A stretch of DNA of 64,000 bases. It comes from Teichococcus rhizosphaerae. Lineage in GTDB: Bacteria > Pseudomonadota > Alphaproteobacteria > Acetobacterales > Acetobacteraceae. Both the position numbers and the translations under genes were made by a program. Below are positions 7,708 to 16,908 of this stretch, piece by piece. The notes under the pieces were generated by a model. That model saw only the letters and a program-made list of their open reading frames with translations, was not told the DNA's origin and made no database searches. Position 1 is the stretch's first letter; every line of letters begins with the position of its first letter. Location: the NCBI RefSeq assembly GCF_002631185.1, contig NZ_PDNU01000019.1, positions 62,001 to 126,000 on the forward strand, written 5' to 3'.

Positions 7708-10244
7708 ACGAGGCGACGATGCCCCCCGAGGCGGACGCGGCGCGCCGCCGCGCCCAGGAGGAGCGGCTGGAACGCACCTGGGAAACGCCGCCCGGCTGGC
7801 GCTACTGGTCGGCGGTGAACAACACCGAGGTGGGGCTCTGGTACACCGCCACCTCCTTCCTGTTCTTCCTGCTGGCCGGCGCGCTGGCGCTGCTGGTGCG
7901 CGCCCAGCTCGCCGTGCCGGACAACGACCTGATCTCCGCCAGCCTCTACAACCAGGCCTTCACCCTGCACGGCACGGCGATGATGTTCCTCTTCGCCGTG
8001 CCGATCTTCGAGGCGGTGGCGATCCTGCTGCTGCCCACCATGCTGGCGGCGCGCGACCTGCCCTTCCCGCGCCTCTCGGCCTATGGCTACTGGTGCTTCC
8101 TGATCGGCGGCGTCTTCGTGATGGGCTCGATCCTGTTCAACTCGGCGCCCGATGCCGGCTGGTTCATGTACCCGCCGCTGACCACGGACCCGAAGCTCAC
8201 CGGCATCGGCGCCGACATCTGGCTGCTCGGCCTGTCCTTCATCGAGGTGGCGTCGATCGCGGCGGCGGTGGAGCTGATCGTCGGCGTGCTGAAGTGCCGG
8301 CCGCCGGGCATGCGCATCAACACCATGCCGCTCTATTGCTGGTACGTGCTGATCGTCGGCGGCATGATCCTGTTCGCCTTCCCGCCGCTGATCGCGGGCG
8401 ACATCCTGTTCGAGCTGGAGCGGCTGGCGGGCTGGCCCTTCTTCGACGCGAGCCGCGGCGGCGACCCGGTGCTGTGGCAGCACCTGTTCTGGATCTTCGG
8501 CCACCCGGAGGTCTACATCGTCTTCCTGCCCTCCATCGCGCTGCTGGCGATGATCGTGCCGACCTTCGCGAAGCGGCCGATCATCGGCTATTCCTGGATC
8601 GTGCTGGCGGCGGTGGGCACCGGCTTCCTCAGCTTCGGGCTGTGGGTGCACCACATGTTCACCACCGGCCTGCCCGCCATCTCGCTCGGCTTCTTCTCCG
8701 CCGCCTCCGAGGCGGTGGCGATCCCGACCGGCGTGCAGATCTTCGTCTTCGTCGCCACCATGCTGGCGGGGCGGATGACCCGCTCCACACCGATGCTGTT
8801 CGCCGCCGGGGCGCTCGCCATCTTCGTCTTCGGCGGGCTGACCGGCGTGATGGTGGCGATCGCGCCCTTCGACTGGCAGGCGCATGACAGCTACTTCGTC
8901 GTGGCGCACCTGCACTACGTGCTGATCGGCGGCATGGTGCTGCCGCTCTTCGCCGGCGCCTACTACTACTACCCGCTGGTGATGGCGCGGAAGCTCTCGG
9001 ACCGGATCGGCCGCTGGGTGTTCTGGCTGATGTTCCTGGGCTTCAACATCGCCTTCCTGCCCATGCACTTCACCGGGCTGCGCGGCATGCCGCGCCGCGT
9101 CTTCACCTATCCGGGCGGCATCGGCTGGGACTGGCTGAACCTCGTCTCCACCCTGGGCGCCGTGGTCTTCGCCGCCGGCGTGCTGCTCTTCACCTGGGAC
9201 GCGGTCTGGGGCATCCGCCGGCGGGCGGATTCGCCGCGCAACCCGTGGGGCGCCGGCACGCTGGAATGGCTGAACCCCATCCCCGGCCCCGATTACGGCG
9301 TGCGCAGCGTGCCCGCCATCGCCTCCCGCTACCCGCTCTGGGACGACCCGGAGCTGCCCCGCCGCGTGGATGAGGGCCGCGAGTTCCTGCCCGACGCCGA
9401 GGAAGGCAAGCGCGAGACCCTGGTCACCTCCGTGCTGGACGCCCGCCCCATCCAGTGCCTGCGCGTGCCGGGCAACAGCTTCATGCCGATGGCCGCGGCG
9501 GTGCTGACCGGCGCGGTGTTCATCCTCACCACCTTCCACCTCTACTGGACGGGGCTGGCAGTGGGCGTGGCCGCCATCCTGTCCATCCTGGTCTGGCTGT
9601 GGCGCGGCACGGCGATGGTGCCGGAGAAGCGGGAAAAGGACATCGGCCACGGCGTGCGGCTGCCGCTCTACGCCTCGGGCATCCAGTCGGTCGGCTGGTG
9701 GGCGATGTTCATCACCATGACCGGCGACATGACGGCCTTCGCCAGCCTGGTGTTCAGCTACTTCTACTTCTGGACCATCCACCCCGTCTTTCCGCCGCTC
9801 GACGCGGCGGGGATGAAGATGGGCCCCGGCCTGCTCTGGCCGGGCGTCGCGCTGCTCGCCGCGCTCGGCGCCTGGGGCGCCATGCTGTGGGCGCGGGCGC
9901 GCAACGGGGCGGGCCGGGCGGGCGGGCTGCGGCTCGGGCTGCTCGCCGCCACGCTGCTGGCGCTGGCCAGCGGCGGCGCCATGCTGATGGGCCCGTGGGC
10001 CGGCGGGCTCGACCCCACCACCCATGCCTATCCCGCCGCCGTCTGGGTGCTGCTGGGCTGGGCGGCGCTGCACCTCGCCGTCGGCGTCATCATGACGCTC
10101 TACGCGCTGGCGCGCAGCCTCGCCGGCAAGCTGACGCGGGATCACGACATCGACATCCACAACGTCGTGCTCTACTGGCACTTCGCCGCCATCACCGCGG
10201 TGGTGACGCTCGCCACCGTCGCGCTGTTCCCGCTGCTGGCCTGA
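7704..10244 (+). CDS. coxA: Cytochrome c oxidase subunit I fused to subunit III
   Basis: This 846-residue membrane protein joins the catalytic subunit I of a haem-copper oxidase to subunit III. In the first part, the low-spin haem ligand lies in HGTAMMFLF, the CuB/cross-linked region in FGHPEVYIVFLP, the CuB histidines in VHHMFTTG, and the a3/a haem ligands in HDSYFVVAHLHYV. The Glu of GHPEVY marks a type A1 proton pathway. The last 250 or so residues contain subunit III-type helices (WWAMFITMTGD, FSYFYFW, HIAVG-like LHLAVGVIMTLY and the final HNVVLYWHF). Separate CoxA is usually about 550 residues and CoxC about 200-260, so the length fits a clean fusion. The start ATG overlaps the coxB stop. 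Electrons would flow from cytochrome c through CoxB to oxygen here. Confidence 0.95.
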   Translation: MNEATMPPEADAARRRAQEERLERTWETPPGWRYWSAVNNTEVGLWYTATSFLFFLLAGALALLVRAQLAVPDNDLISASLYNQAFTLHGTAMMFLFAVPIFEAVAILLLPTMLAARDLPFPRLSAYGYWCFLIGGVFVMGSILFNSAPDAGWFMYPPLTTDPKLTGIGADIWLLGLSFIEVASIAAAVELIVGVLKCRPPGMRINTMPLYCWYVLIVGGMILFAFPPLIAGDILFELERLAGWPFFDASRGGDPVLWQHLFWIFGHPEVYIVFLPSIALLAMIVPTFAKRPIIGYSWIVLAAVGTGFLSFGLWVHHMFTTGLPAISLGFFSAASEAVAIPTGVQIFVFVATMLAGRMTRSTPMLFAAGALAIFVFGGLTGVMVAIAPFDWQAHDSYFVVAHLHYVLIGGMVLPLFAGAYYYYPLVMARKLSDRIGRWVFWLMFLGFNIAFLPMHFTGLRGMPRRVFTYPGGIGWDWLNLVSTLGAVVFAAGVLLFTWDAVWGIRRRADSPRNPWGAGTLEWLNPIPGPDYGVRSVPAIASRYPLWDDPELPRRVDEGREFLPDAEEGKRETLVTSVLDARPIQCLRVPGNSFMPMAAAVLTGAVFILTTFHLYWTGLAVGVAAILSILVWLWRGTAMVPEKREKDIGHGVRLPLYASGIQSVGWWAMFITMTGDMTAFASLVFSYFYFWTIHPVFPPLDAAGMKMGPGLLWPGVALLAALGAWGAMLWARARNGAGRAGGLRLGLLAATLLALASGGAMLMGPWAGGLDPTTHAYPAAVWVLLGWAALHLAVGVIMTLYALARSLAGKLTRDHDIDIHNVVLYWHFAAITAVVTLATVALFPLLA

Positions 10245-10257
10245 GGCGAGGCGCGCC

Positions 10258-10635
10258 ATGCTGATCCACAACCGCCGCCACGCCAATCTCTGGACCCTGC
10301 TGGCGCCGCCCGCCATCTGGGCGGTCCATTTCCTGCTCTGCTACGTCGCCGCCGCCATCGCCTGCGCCAAGGGCGGCGGGCCCTGGGTGGACCTCACATC
10401 GCTGCGCTGGGTCATCCTCGGCATCACCCTGCCGGCGCTGGGGCTGATCCTGGTGGCGGGGCGGCAGGCCCGGCGCCACTGGGGCTTCGGCACGGACGAC
10501 CCGCCGCACGACCAGGCCACCGACGAGGACCGCCAGCACTTCCTGGGCTACGCCACGCTGCTGCTCTGCGCGCTGAGCTTCGTCAGCGTCATCTTCGTCG
10601 CCATGCCGGCCATCACCATCGCGGATTGCCGCTGA
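10258..10635 (+). CDS. Small three-span membrane protein of the caa3 oxidase operon, function unknown
   Basis: This 125-residue protein is not one I can name. It has three hydrophobic segments (about residues 12-35, 50-68 and 93-116) separated by a charged loop rich in Asp, His and Arg (DDPPHDQATDEDRQH). It begins 13 bases after the oxidase subunit I-III gene, behind a GAGGCGAGG ribosome-binding site, and ends one base before the CtaG-like gene. The tight packing argues for a role in assembly or stability of the oxidase. It does not show haem or copper ligand motifs beyond scattered histidines. Confidence 0.8.
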   Translation: MLIHNRRHANLWTLLAPPAIWAVHFLLCYVAAAIACAKGGGPWVDLTSLRWVILGITLPALGLILVAGRQARRHWGFGTDDPPHDQATDEDRQHFLGYATLLLCALSFVSVIFVAMPAITIADCR

Positions 10636-10636
10636 G

Positions 10637-11284
10637 ATGGCCCCCCTCGCCATGCCGCTCGCGCTTCTGGTGCTGGCGCTGGTCTGGGGCGGGCCGCTGC
10701 TCCTGCTGCTGGAGCGCTCCTTCACCGGCCACATGGTGATGCACATGGGAGTGGTGGCGGTGGCCGCGCCGCTGCTCGCCATCGCGCTCGGGGCCAAACC
10801 CGGGGGCGGCGGACGGTGGGACCCGGCGCGGCGCTTCCCGCGCCTGTTCGGGCCGGTGGCGGCGTCGGGGCTGGAATTCGTCACCATCTGGGGCTGGCAC
10901 ATGCCGGGGCCGCACAACGCCGCCCGCGAATCCCTGGGCCTCATGGCGCTGGAGCAGGGCAGCTTCCTCGCCGTGTCGCTGCTGGTGTGGCTGTCCTGCC
11001 TCGGCGCCGGCGAGGCGGACCGGCGGCCGCGCCAGGCGGCGGGCGTCATCGGCCTGCTGCTCACCTCCATGCACATGACGCTGCTCGGCGCGCTGATCGC
11101 CCTCGCCCCGCGCCCGCTCTACGGTCACCCCGCCTGCCTCGGCCTGTCGCCGCTGGAGGACCAGGCGATCGGCGGCGTGGTGATGCTGCTGGTGGGCGGC
11201 GGCGCCTACCTCGCCGGCGGGCTGCACCTCGCCGCCCGCCTGCTGCGCGACCCCGAACCGACCCCCCAGGAGCCCGCCCGATGA
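10637..11284 (+). CDS. ctaG: Cytochrome c oxidase assembly protein, caa3_CtaG family
   Basis: This 215-residue polytopic membrane protein matches the CtaG family found beside caa3 oxidases (the Bacillus-type CtaG, not the periplasmic Cox11 copper chaperone). Family marks are the first helix ending in LERSFTGHMVMHM, the Trp/His-rich IWGWHMPG, the segment LTSMHMTLLGALI and the later LEDQAIGGVVMLLVGG. The conserved His/Met pairs (HMVMHM, MHMT) could bind copper, in keeping with a role in CuB site assembly; this is family-level inference. It starts one base after the preceding gene and its stop overlaps the start of the cytochrome gene (ATGA), so it belongs to the same operon. Confidence 0.88.
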   Translation: MAPLAMPLALLVLALVWGGPLLLLLERSFTGHMVMHMGVVAVAAPLLAIALGAKPGGGGRWDPARRFPRLFGPVAASGLEFVTIWGWHMPGPHNAARESLGLMALEQGSFLAVSLLVWLSCLGAGEADRRPRQAAGVIGLLLTSMHMTLLGALIALAPRPLYGHPACLGLSPLEDQAIGGVVMLLVGGGAYLAGGLHLAARLLRDPEPTPQEPAR

Positions 11285-12411
11285 TCATCCGCCTCACCCT
11301 CCGCCGCATCGGGCTGGGGCTGGCCGCGCTGCTGCTGGGCGGGCTGCTGGTCGGCTGGTCGGGCGTCATCTATGTGGGCGCCTCGGGCGGGCACTGGCCG
11401 GTCACCGAGTGGTTCCTGCACTGGGTGATGCGGAACTCCGTCCGCACCCGCGCGCTGGCGCTGGAGGTGCCGGACCTGTCCGGCCCCGCTTTGCTCGACC
11501 GCGGCGCCGGCCACTACGCCACCGGCTGCGCCCCCTGCCACGGCGCGCCGGGCGAGCGGCAGAACCCCATCGTGCAGGCTTCCCTGCCGCCGCCGCCCGA
11601 GTTCAGCAAGCGCTTCGACCCCTGGAAGCCGGAGGAGCTGTTCCGCATCGTCCAGCACGGGGTGCGCTACAGCGGCATGCCCGCCTGGGTCGCCATCGAG
11701 CGGCATGACGAGATCTGGGCCATGGTGGCCTTCCTGGAAAAGCTGCCGCGCATGCCGCAGGACGAGTACCAGCGCCTGGCCTTCGGGCCGGAGGGCGCGC
11801 GCCAGCCCAGCTCCGGCCTCATCGGCATCGGCGCCATCAACACCGGCGGCCCCGCGCCCCCGGCGCAGGAAGCGCTGGCCGACTGCGCCCGCTGCCACGG
11901 CATGGACGGGCGCGGGCGGGAGAACGACGCCTTTCCCGTTCTCGCCGGCCAGAGCGAGGCCTATCTGCGCGAGGCGCTGCTGGCCTTCTCCCACGGCACC
12001 CGCCACAGCGGCCTGATGCAGCCCCCCGCCGCCCGCGCGGACGACGCCATCCTGGGGCAGATCGCCACCCACTACGCGCGCCAGCCCTTCGCGCCCGTGC
12101 CGCATCCCCCGGCCGAGACGGCGCTGCTGGAGGAGGGCGAACGCATTGCCCGCCAGGGCATCCCGGCCGAGGGTGTGCCGGCCTGCCTGTCCTGCCACGG
12201 CGGCGCCGCGCTGGCGCGCAACCCCTCCTACCCGGCGCTGCACGGGCAGCATGCCAGCTACCTGGAGAACCAGCTCGTCCAGTGGCAGGCGGGCACGCGC
12301 GGCGGCGGCCCGTACCGGGACCTGATGGGGACCATCGCGGGGCGGCTGAGCCCGGAGCAGAACAAGGCGGTGGCCGCCTGGTTCGCGCGGCAGGACAAGG
12401 CCAGCGACTAG
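11281..12411 (+). CDS. Membrane-anchored three-haem cytochrome c
   Basis: The 376-residue protein has an N-terminal transmembrane helix (about residues 8-32, no clear cleavage site) and three CxxCH haem c sites: CAPCH near residue 83, CARCH near 202 and CLSCH near 302. Each lies in its own class I-like domain, with possible axial Met or His in YSGMPAW, HSGLMQP and the C-terminal domain. It is coupled to the CtaG-like gene by an ATGA overlap and is the last gene of the oxidase operon. It is probably the electron donor linking the quinol-oxidising chain, or periplasmic dehydrogenases, to the caa3 oxidase. Similar multi-haem subunits occur in alcohol dehydrogenases of acetic acid bacteria, but no dehydrogenase subunit is present here. 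A terminator repeat follows the stop within 10 bases. Confidence 0.88.
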   Translation: MIIRLTLRRIGLGLAALLLGGLLVGWSGVIYVGASGGHWPVTEWFLHWVMRNSVRTRALALEVPDLSGPALLDRGAGHYATGCAPCHGAPGERQNPIVQASLPPPPEFSKRFDPWKPEELFRIVQHGVRYSGMPAWVAIERHDEIWAMVAFLEKLPRMPQDEYQRLAFGPEGARQPSSGLIGIGAINTGGPAPPAQEALADCARCHGMDGRGRENDAFPVLAGQSEAYLREALLAFSHGTRHSGLMQPPAARADDAILGQIATHYARQPFAPVPHPPAETALLEEGERIARQGIPAEGVPACLSCHGGAALARNPSYPALHGQHASYLENQLVQWQAGTRGGGPYRDLMGTIAGRLSPEQNKAVAAWFARQDKASD

Positions 12412-12418
12412 GAAAGAT

Positions 12419-12463
12419 CCGGGGGAATGAATTCCCCCGGAGCCCCCTTCTTTTTTCTGCAAG
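12419..12463 (+). terminator. Intrinsic terminator, copy 1 of a dispersed hairpin repeat
   Basis: A perfect 10-bp arm repeat (CCGGGGGAAT / ATTCCCCCGG, 12419-12440) is followed by CCCCCTTCTTTTTTCTGC. It closes the cytochrome oxidase operon. The 21 bases at 12443-12463 recur without change at 58868-58888, and the hairpin recurs at four further places in the window. Confidence 0.8.
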
Positions 12464-12552
12464 TTCCCGGGCGCGCCTGCGGCGGCGCCGAACAAGGAAC
12501 CGCAGGCAGCAGCCCATGTTGCTGAAAGGAACAACGCGGGACACTCAGGATC

Positions 12553-13317
12553 ATGCAGCGCTTCACGGGCAAGGTTGTGGTGGTCACGGGCGCGGGATCG
12601 GGCATCGGAGAGGGCGCGGCGCGGCGCTTCTCGGCCGAGGGCGCCATGGTCGTGCTCGCCGGCCGCACCGAGGCGAAGCTGGCGCGGGTGGCCGCCAGCC
12701 TCGACCCGCAGCGCACCCTGGCCCATGCCGCCGACGTGTCGCGGCGGGAGGATGCGGAAGCGCTGGTCGCCGCCACGCTGCGGCGCTTCGGGCGGCTTGA
12801 CGTGCTGGTGAACAACGCCGGCACCGCCGTCACCGGCCCGCTGCTGGCGCTGGAGCCGGAAGACTGGCGCAAGGTCATGGCGACCGACCTGGACAGCGTC
12901 TATTTCTGCACCCGCGCCGCCCTGCCCCACCTGCTGGAGACGAAGGGCAGCATCGTCAACGTCTCCTCCGTCTCCGGCACGGGCGGGGACTGGAACATGA
13001 GCGCCTACAACGCCGCCAAGGGCGGGGTGACCAACCTGACGCGCTCCCTCGCCCTGGAGCTGGGCGAGAAGGGCGTGCGGGTGAACGCGGTGAACCCGAG
13101 CCTCACCCTCACCGAACTGACCGCGGACATGAAGGACGACGAGGCGCTGATGGCGAAGTTCCGCGAGCGCATCCCGCTCGGCCGGCCCGCCGAGCCGGCG
13201 GACATCGCGGGCGTCATCGCCTTCCTGGCCAGCGACGACGCCCGCTTCGTCACCGGCGTGAACCTGCCGGTGGATGGCGGCCTGTCCGCCTCCAACGGCC
13301 AGCCCCGCCAGGCCTGA
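12553..13317 (+). CDS. SDR family oxidoreductase
   Basis: This 254-residue protein is a classical short-chain dehydrogenase/reductase. It shows the cofactor loop TGAGSGIGEG near the N-terminus, NNAG, the catalytic Ser in NVSSVSG and Tyr-Lys in YNAAKGG, and a C-terminal FVTGVNLPVDGG typical of 3-oxoacyl-ACP reductase and glucose-dehydrogenase-like members. AGR in AGRTEAK after the second strand favours NADP(H). The substrate is not evident. It stands alone between the oxidase-operon terminator and the convergent pepN gene, so context does not help. Although the rhizobial rkp-1 locus includes an SDR (RkpH), this gene is separated from the capsule cluster by the oxidase operon and there is no reason to link them. 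Confidence 0.9.
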   Translation: MQRFTGKVVVVTGAGSGIGEGAARRFSAEGAMVVLAGRTEAKLARVAASLDPQRTLAHAADVSRREDAEALVAATLRRFGRLDVLVNNAGTAVTGPLLALEPEDWRKVMATDLDSVYFCTRAALPHLLETKGSIVNVSSVSGTGGDWNMSAYNAAKGGVTNLTRSLALELGEKGVRVNAVNPSLTLTELTADMKDDEALMAKFRERIPLGRPAEPADIAGVIAFLASDDARFVTGVNLPVDGGLSASNGQPRQA

Positions 13318-13340
13318 GGGCCCGGCGGGCGCGCCCCACC

Positions 13341-16004
13341 TCAGGCGGCGAGGCTTTTCGAGACCTTCTCGTAGGTGCCCTTGCTCAGCCCCGGCCGGGC
13401 GGCGATGCGCTCCAGCTCGGCCCGCATCCTCGCGCCCCGCGCCGCGTCCTGCCGCTTCCAGTGGCCGAGCGGCGAGACCATGCGCGCCGCCACCTGCGTG
13501 TTCACCGCGTCCAGCGCGATGACCATGTCGGCCAGGAAGCGGTAGCCCTCGCCCGACGCGGCATGGAAGGCGGCCGGGTTGCCGGCGGCGAAGGCGCCCA
13601 CCAGCGACCGCACGCGGTTGGGGTTGCGCAGGTCGAAGTCCGGATGGCGCGAGAGCGCCTCCGCCGCCGCGGCGTCGGTGCGCGGCGACATGGCCTGGAG
13701 GGTGAACCACTTGTCCAGCACCAGCGGCTCCTCCTTCCAGCGGGCATGGAAGGCGGCCAGCGCCTGCTCCCGCGCCGGGCTGTCGGAATCCACCAGCACC
13801 CGCAGCGCGGCCAGCGAGTCGGTCATGTTGGTGGCGCCCGCGAACTGCGCCTCGGCGCGGCCCGTCTCGCCCGCCGCGCCGAGATAGGCCAGCGCCGCGT
13901 TGCGCAGCGCCCGCCGGCCGATGGCGGCGCCGTCGGTCCGGTAGGGCCCGGCATCCGCCAGCGTCTCGTGCAGCGCGGCGAAGCGCGCGGCGAAGCGCCG
14001 CCCCAGCGCGCCGCGCAGGAACTGCCGCACGGCGTGGATCGCCTCCGGGTCGGCGATCGTCATCTGGTCGGCGATGAACTCCTCGGAAGGCAACGCCAGT
14101 GCCTCGGCGGCGAAGGCAGGGTCCTCCAGGGCACGGCCAAGCAGCGCGCCGGTGATGGCGGCCAGGCCTTCGGGCAGTTCCAGCGTGCGGCCGCTGAAGG
14201 CGGCATCGCCGGAAGCGTGAACCGCACGCTCAGCCTTCGGCTCCTGGGAGCGCAGTGCCTCCACCATCGCCAGCATGGTGGCGGTGGCGTATTGCTGCGA
14301 CGATTCCCAGCGGACGAAGGCATCCGTGTCGTGCGCGGCCAGGAAGCCGAGCTGCTCCAGCGTCAGGCCGGACAGCTTCACCGGCGCCGAGAAGCCGCGC
14401 AGCAGCGAGGGCACGGGCTTCGCCGCCAGCCCCTCGAACACGAAGTCCTGCTCGGCCTCCTCCAGCAGCAGCAGGCGGGGCTCCGCCACCTCGGCGCCTT
14501 CCGGCCCGATCAGCCCCATGGCGACCGGGACCGGCACGGGCAGCTTCTCCGGCTGGCCCGGCGTGGGCGGGGTGGATTGCGCGAGGGTCAGGGTGTAGCG
14601 GCCATCGGCGAAGGCTTCCCGCACCCGCAGCTCCGGCGTGCCGGCCTGGGCGTACCAGCGGCTGAAGCGCGACAGGTCGGTGCCCGAGGCGTCCTGCATG
14701 GCGCGGACGAAATCCTCGATCGTCACCGCCTGGTTGTCATGGCGGGCGATGTAGAGGTCCATGCCGCGGCGGAAGTTCTCCGCCCCGATCAGCGCGCGCA
14801 TCATGCGCACCACCTCCGCCCCCTTCTGGTACACGGTGGCGGTGTAGAAGTTGTTGATCTCCACATAGGAATCCGGGCGCACCGGATGCGCCATGGGCCC
14901 CGCATCCTCGGGGAACTGCGCGGCGCGCAGGCGGCGCACATCGGCCAGCCGCTTCACCGCCGCCGAACCCTGGTCGGCCGAGAAGTGCTGGTCGCGGAAC
15001 ACGGTCAGCCCTTCCTTCAGGGAAAGCTGGAACCAGTCGCGGCAGGTGACGCGGTTGCCCGTCCAGTTGTGGAAGTACTCGTGCGCGACGACGGTCTCGA
15101 TGCCCTCGTAGTCCATGTCGGTCGCCGTCTCGGGCCGCGCCAGGATGTATTTGGTGTTGAAGACGTTGAGGCCCTTGTTCTCCATCGCCCCCATGTTGAA
15201 GTCGGACACGGCGGCGATGTTGAACACGTCGAGGTCGTATTCGAGGCCGTAGGTCTCCTCGTCCCAGCGCATCGAGCGCTTCAGCGAGTCCATGGCGTGG
15301 CCGCAGGCATCCTCGTCGCCCCGGCGCACATAGATAGCGAGCGCCACCTCGCGGCCGGAGCGGGTGGTGAAGCTGTCCCGCACCGCCACCAGGTCTCCGG
15401 CCACCACGGCGAAGAGGTAGGAGGGCTTGGGGTGCGGGTCCACCCAGCGCGCCCAGTGGCGGCCATCGGGCAGCTCGCCCGCGCCGTCCGGGTTGCCGTT
15501 GGAGAGCAGCACGGGGCAGGCGGCGCGGTCGGCCTCCAGCGTGGTGGTGTAGCGCGCCATCACGTCCGGCCGGTCGGGGAAGTAGGTGATGCGGCGGAAG
15601 CCTTCCGCCTCGCACTGGGTAACGTAGTTGCCGCCCGAGAGATACAGGCCGGACAGCTCGCTGTTGGCCTCGGGCGAGATCTCCACCTCCGTCTCCAGCA
15701 CGGCCGCGTCCGGCACGCCCTCGATGCGCAGGCCGCCGCCGGGCAGGTGGCCCAGCCTGTCCTCCGGCAGCGGCGCGCCGTCCAGCACGGCGGAGAGGAG
15801 GCGCAGCGCCTCGCCATCCAGCTCCAGCGCGGCGGCGGCGCCGGCGGCATCCGGGTTGCGGCGCAGCGCCAGCCGGGCGCGCACCCGCGTGGCGGTGGGA
15901 TGCAGGGCGATGTGCAGGTCCACCTGCTCCACCAGGAAGGCGGGCGGCCGGTAATCCTCGCGGCGGATGGTGGGCGGGGGGGAAGGCTGGTCTGTGCTGC
16001 TCAT
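13341..16004 (-). CDS. pepN: Aminopeptidase N (M1 family zinc metallopeptidase)
   Basis: The 887-residue protein removes N-terminal residues from peptides in the cytoplasm. The exopeptidase motif GAMEN (MGAMENKGLNVFN) and the zinc site HEYFHNWTGNRVTCRDW followed by SLKEGLTVFRDQ give the complete HExxH-x18-E signature. Length is close to E. coli PepN (870), and the C-terminal part contains the DUF3458-type domains of that subfamily. The ATG giving MSSTDQPS at 16004 was chosen because the family's N-terminus aligns from there; an in-frame ATG ten codons upstream lacks a ribosome-binding site. The gene converges on the SDR gene with only 23 bases between stops and diverges from the HAD gene. Confidence 0.95.
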   Translation of the reverse strand: MSSTDQPSPPPTIRREDYRPPAFLVEQVDLHIALHPTATRVRARLALRRNPDAAGAAAALELDGEALRLLSAVLDGAPLPEDRLGHLPGGGLRIEGVPDAAVLETEVEISPEANSELSGLYLSGGNYVTQCEAEGFRRITYFPDRPDVMARYTTTLEADRAACPVLLSNGNPDGAGELPDGRHWARWVDPHPKPSYLFAVVAGDLVAVRDSFTTRSGREVALAIYVRRGDEDACGHAMDSLKRSMRWDEETYGLEYDLDVFNIAAVSDFNMGAMENKGLNVFNTKYILARPETATDMDYEGIETVVAHEYFHNWTGNRVTCRDWFQLSLKEGLTVFRDQHFSADQGSAAVKRLADVRRLRAAQFPEDAGPMAHPVRPDSYVEINNFYTATVYQKGAEVVRMMRALIGAENFRRGMDLYIARHDNQAVTIEDFVRAMQDASGTDLSRFSRWYAQAGTPELRVREAFADGRYTLTLAQSTPPTPGQPEKLPVPVPVAMGLIGPEGAEVAEPRLLLLEEAEQDFVFEGLAAKPVPSLLRGFSAPVKLSGLTLEQLGFLAAHDTDAFVRWESSQQYATATMLAMVEALRSQEPKAERAVHASGDAAFSGRTLELPEGLAAITGALLGRALEDPAFAAEALALPSEEFIADQMTIADPEAIHAVRQFLRGALGRRFAARFAALHETLADAGPYRTDGAAIGRRALRNAALAYLGAAGETGRAEAQFAGATNMTDSLAALRVLVDSDSPAREQALAAFHARWKEEPLVLDKWFTLQAMSPRTDAAAAEALSRHPDFDLRNPNRVRSLVGAFAAGNPAAFHAASGEGYRFLADMVIALDAVNTQVAARMVSPLGHWKRQDAARGARMRAELERIAARPGLSKGTYEKVSKSLAA

Positions 16005-16185
16005 GGCTCGCCCTGAACTCACGCGGAAAGGCATGCACTATGGCGCCGCCCGCCCGCCGCGCCCAGCGGCCCCGCGCGTGGCGGCCCAGCGGCGGCGGAC
16101 CTGCGCGCGGCGGGCCGCATTCCGCGCTTTTCCCGCGGCCCTCCGGCATGGCACCGTGTCCCCGATCGGCTTCCGGAGAGACGCG

Positions 16186-16908
16186 ATGCGCCTGCATGAT
16201 TTCCGTGTGCTGACCTTCGACTGCTACGGCACGTTGATCGACTGGGAAAGCGGCATCCACGAGGCGTTGCAGCCGCTGCTGCGGAAGGGGGGCCTCGACC
16301 TGCCGCGCGACGAGGTGCTGGAAGCCTTCGCCCGCCACGAGGCCAGCCAGCAGGCCGAGACGCCCGCCATGCCCTATGCCGAGCTGCTGACCGAGGTGCA
16401 CCGCAACCTCGCCGACGAATGGGGACTGGAGGCGAGCGACGCGGTGCATGCCCGCTTCGGCGCCTCCGTGCCGGACTGGCCGGCCTTTCCCGATTCCGCC
16501 GAGGCGCTGGCCTACCTCAAGCGGCACTACAGGCTGGTGATCCTTTCCAACGTGGACCGCGCCGGCTTCGACGGCAGCCGCAGGCGGCTGGGCGTGGCGT
16601 TCGACGCCGTGTTCACCGCCCAGGATATCGGCAGCTACAAGCCCAGCCTGCGCAACTTCGAGTTCATGCTGGAGAAGCTGGCCGCCCAGGGCTTCGGCAA
16701 GTCCGACATCCTGCACACGGCGCAGAGCCTGTTCCACGACCACGCCCCCGCCAAGCGCCTGGGCCTCGCCTCCGCCTGGATCGACCGCCGGCACGACCGG
16801 GACGGCTGGGGCGCCACCATGCCGCCGCCCTCCGGCGCGGGCTATGAGTTCCGCTTCACCTCGCTCGGCGCCATGGCGGCCGCGCACCAGGCGGAGGCAA
16901 TTGCCTGA
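16186..16908 (+). CDS. Haloacid dehalogenase type II family hydrolase
   Basis: This 240-residue HAD-superfamily enzyme begins MRLHDFRVLTFDCYGTLIDW, containing the nucleophilic Asp of motif I in the DCYGTL form typical of (S)-2-haloacid dehalogenases. Motif II is ILSNVD, motif III is SYKPSLRNF, and motif IV is FHDHAPAKRLG, followed by WIDRR. These enzymes hydrolyse 2-haloalkanoates through an Asp-ester intermediate, but many relatives act on other substrates, so dehalogenase activity is not proven. A GGAGAG ribosome-binding site lies nine bases before the ATG at 16186. It diverges from pepN and precedes the hyuA promoter region. Confidence 0.85.
   Translation: MRLHDFRVLTFDCYGTLIDWESGIHEALQPLLRKGGLDLPRDEVLEAFARHEASQQAETPAMPYAELLTEVHRNLADEWGLEASDAVHARFGASVPDWPAFPDSAEALAYLKRHYRLVILSNVDRAGFDGSRRRLGVAFDAVFTAQDIGSYKPSLRNFEFMLEKLAAQGFGKSDILHTAQSLFHDHAPAKRLGLASAWIDRRHDRDGWGATMPPPSGAGYEFRFTSLGAMAAAHQAEAIA

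Noticed and set aside
7644-10316. An 890-codon minus-strand open frame opposite the oxidase genes
   Set aside because: Its translation is His/Gln/Arg-rich with no domain, and it mirrors the true coxA gene; very high GC keeps antisense frames open.
12553-13317. SDR as the RkpH partner of the capsule cluster
   Set aside because: It is separated from the cluster by the whole oxidase operon and a terminator, and shows only general SDR motifs.
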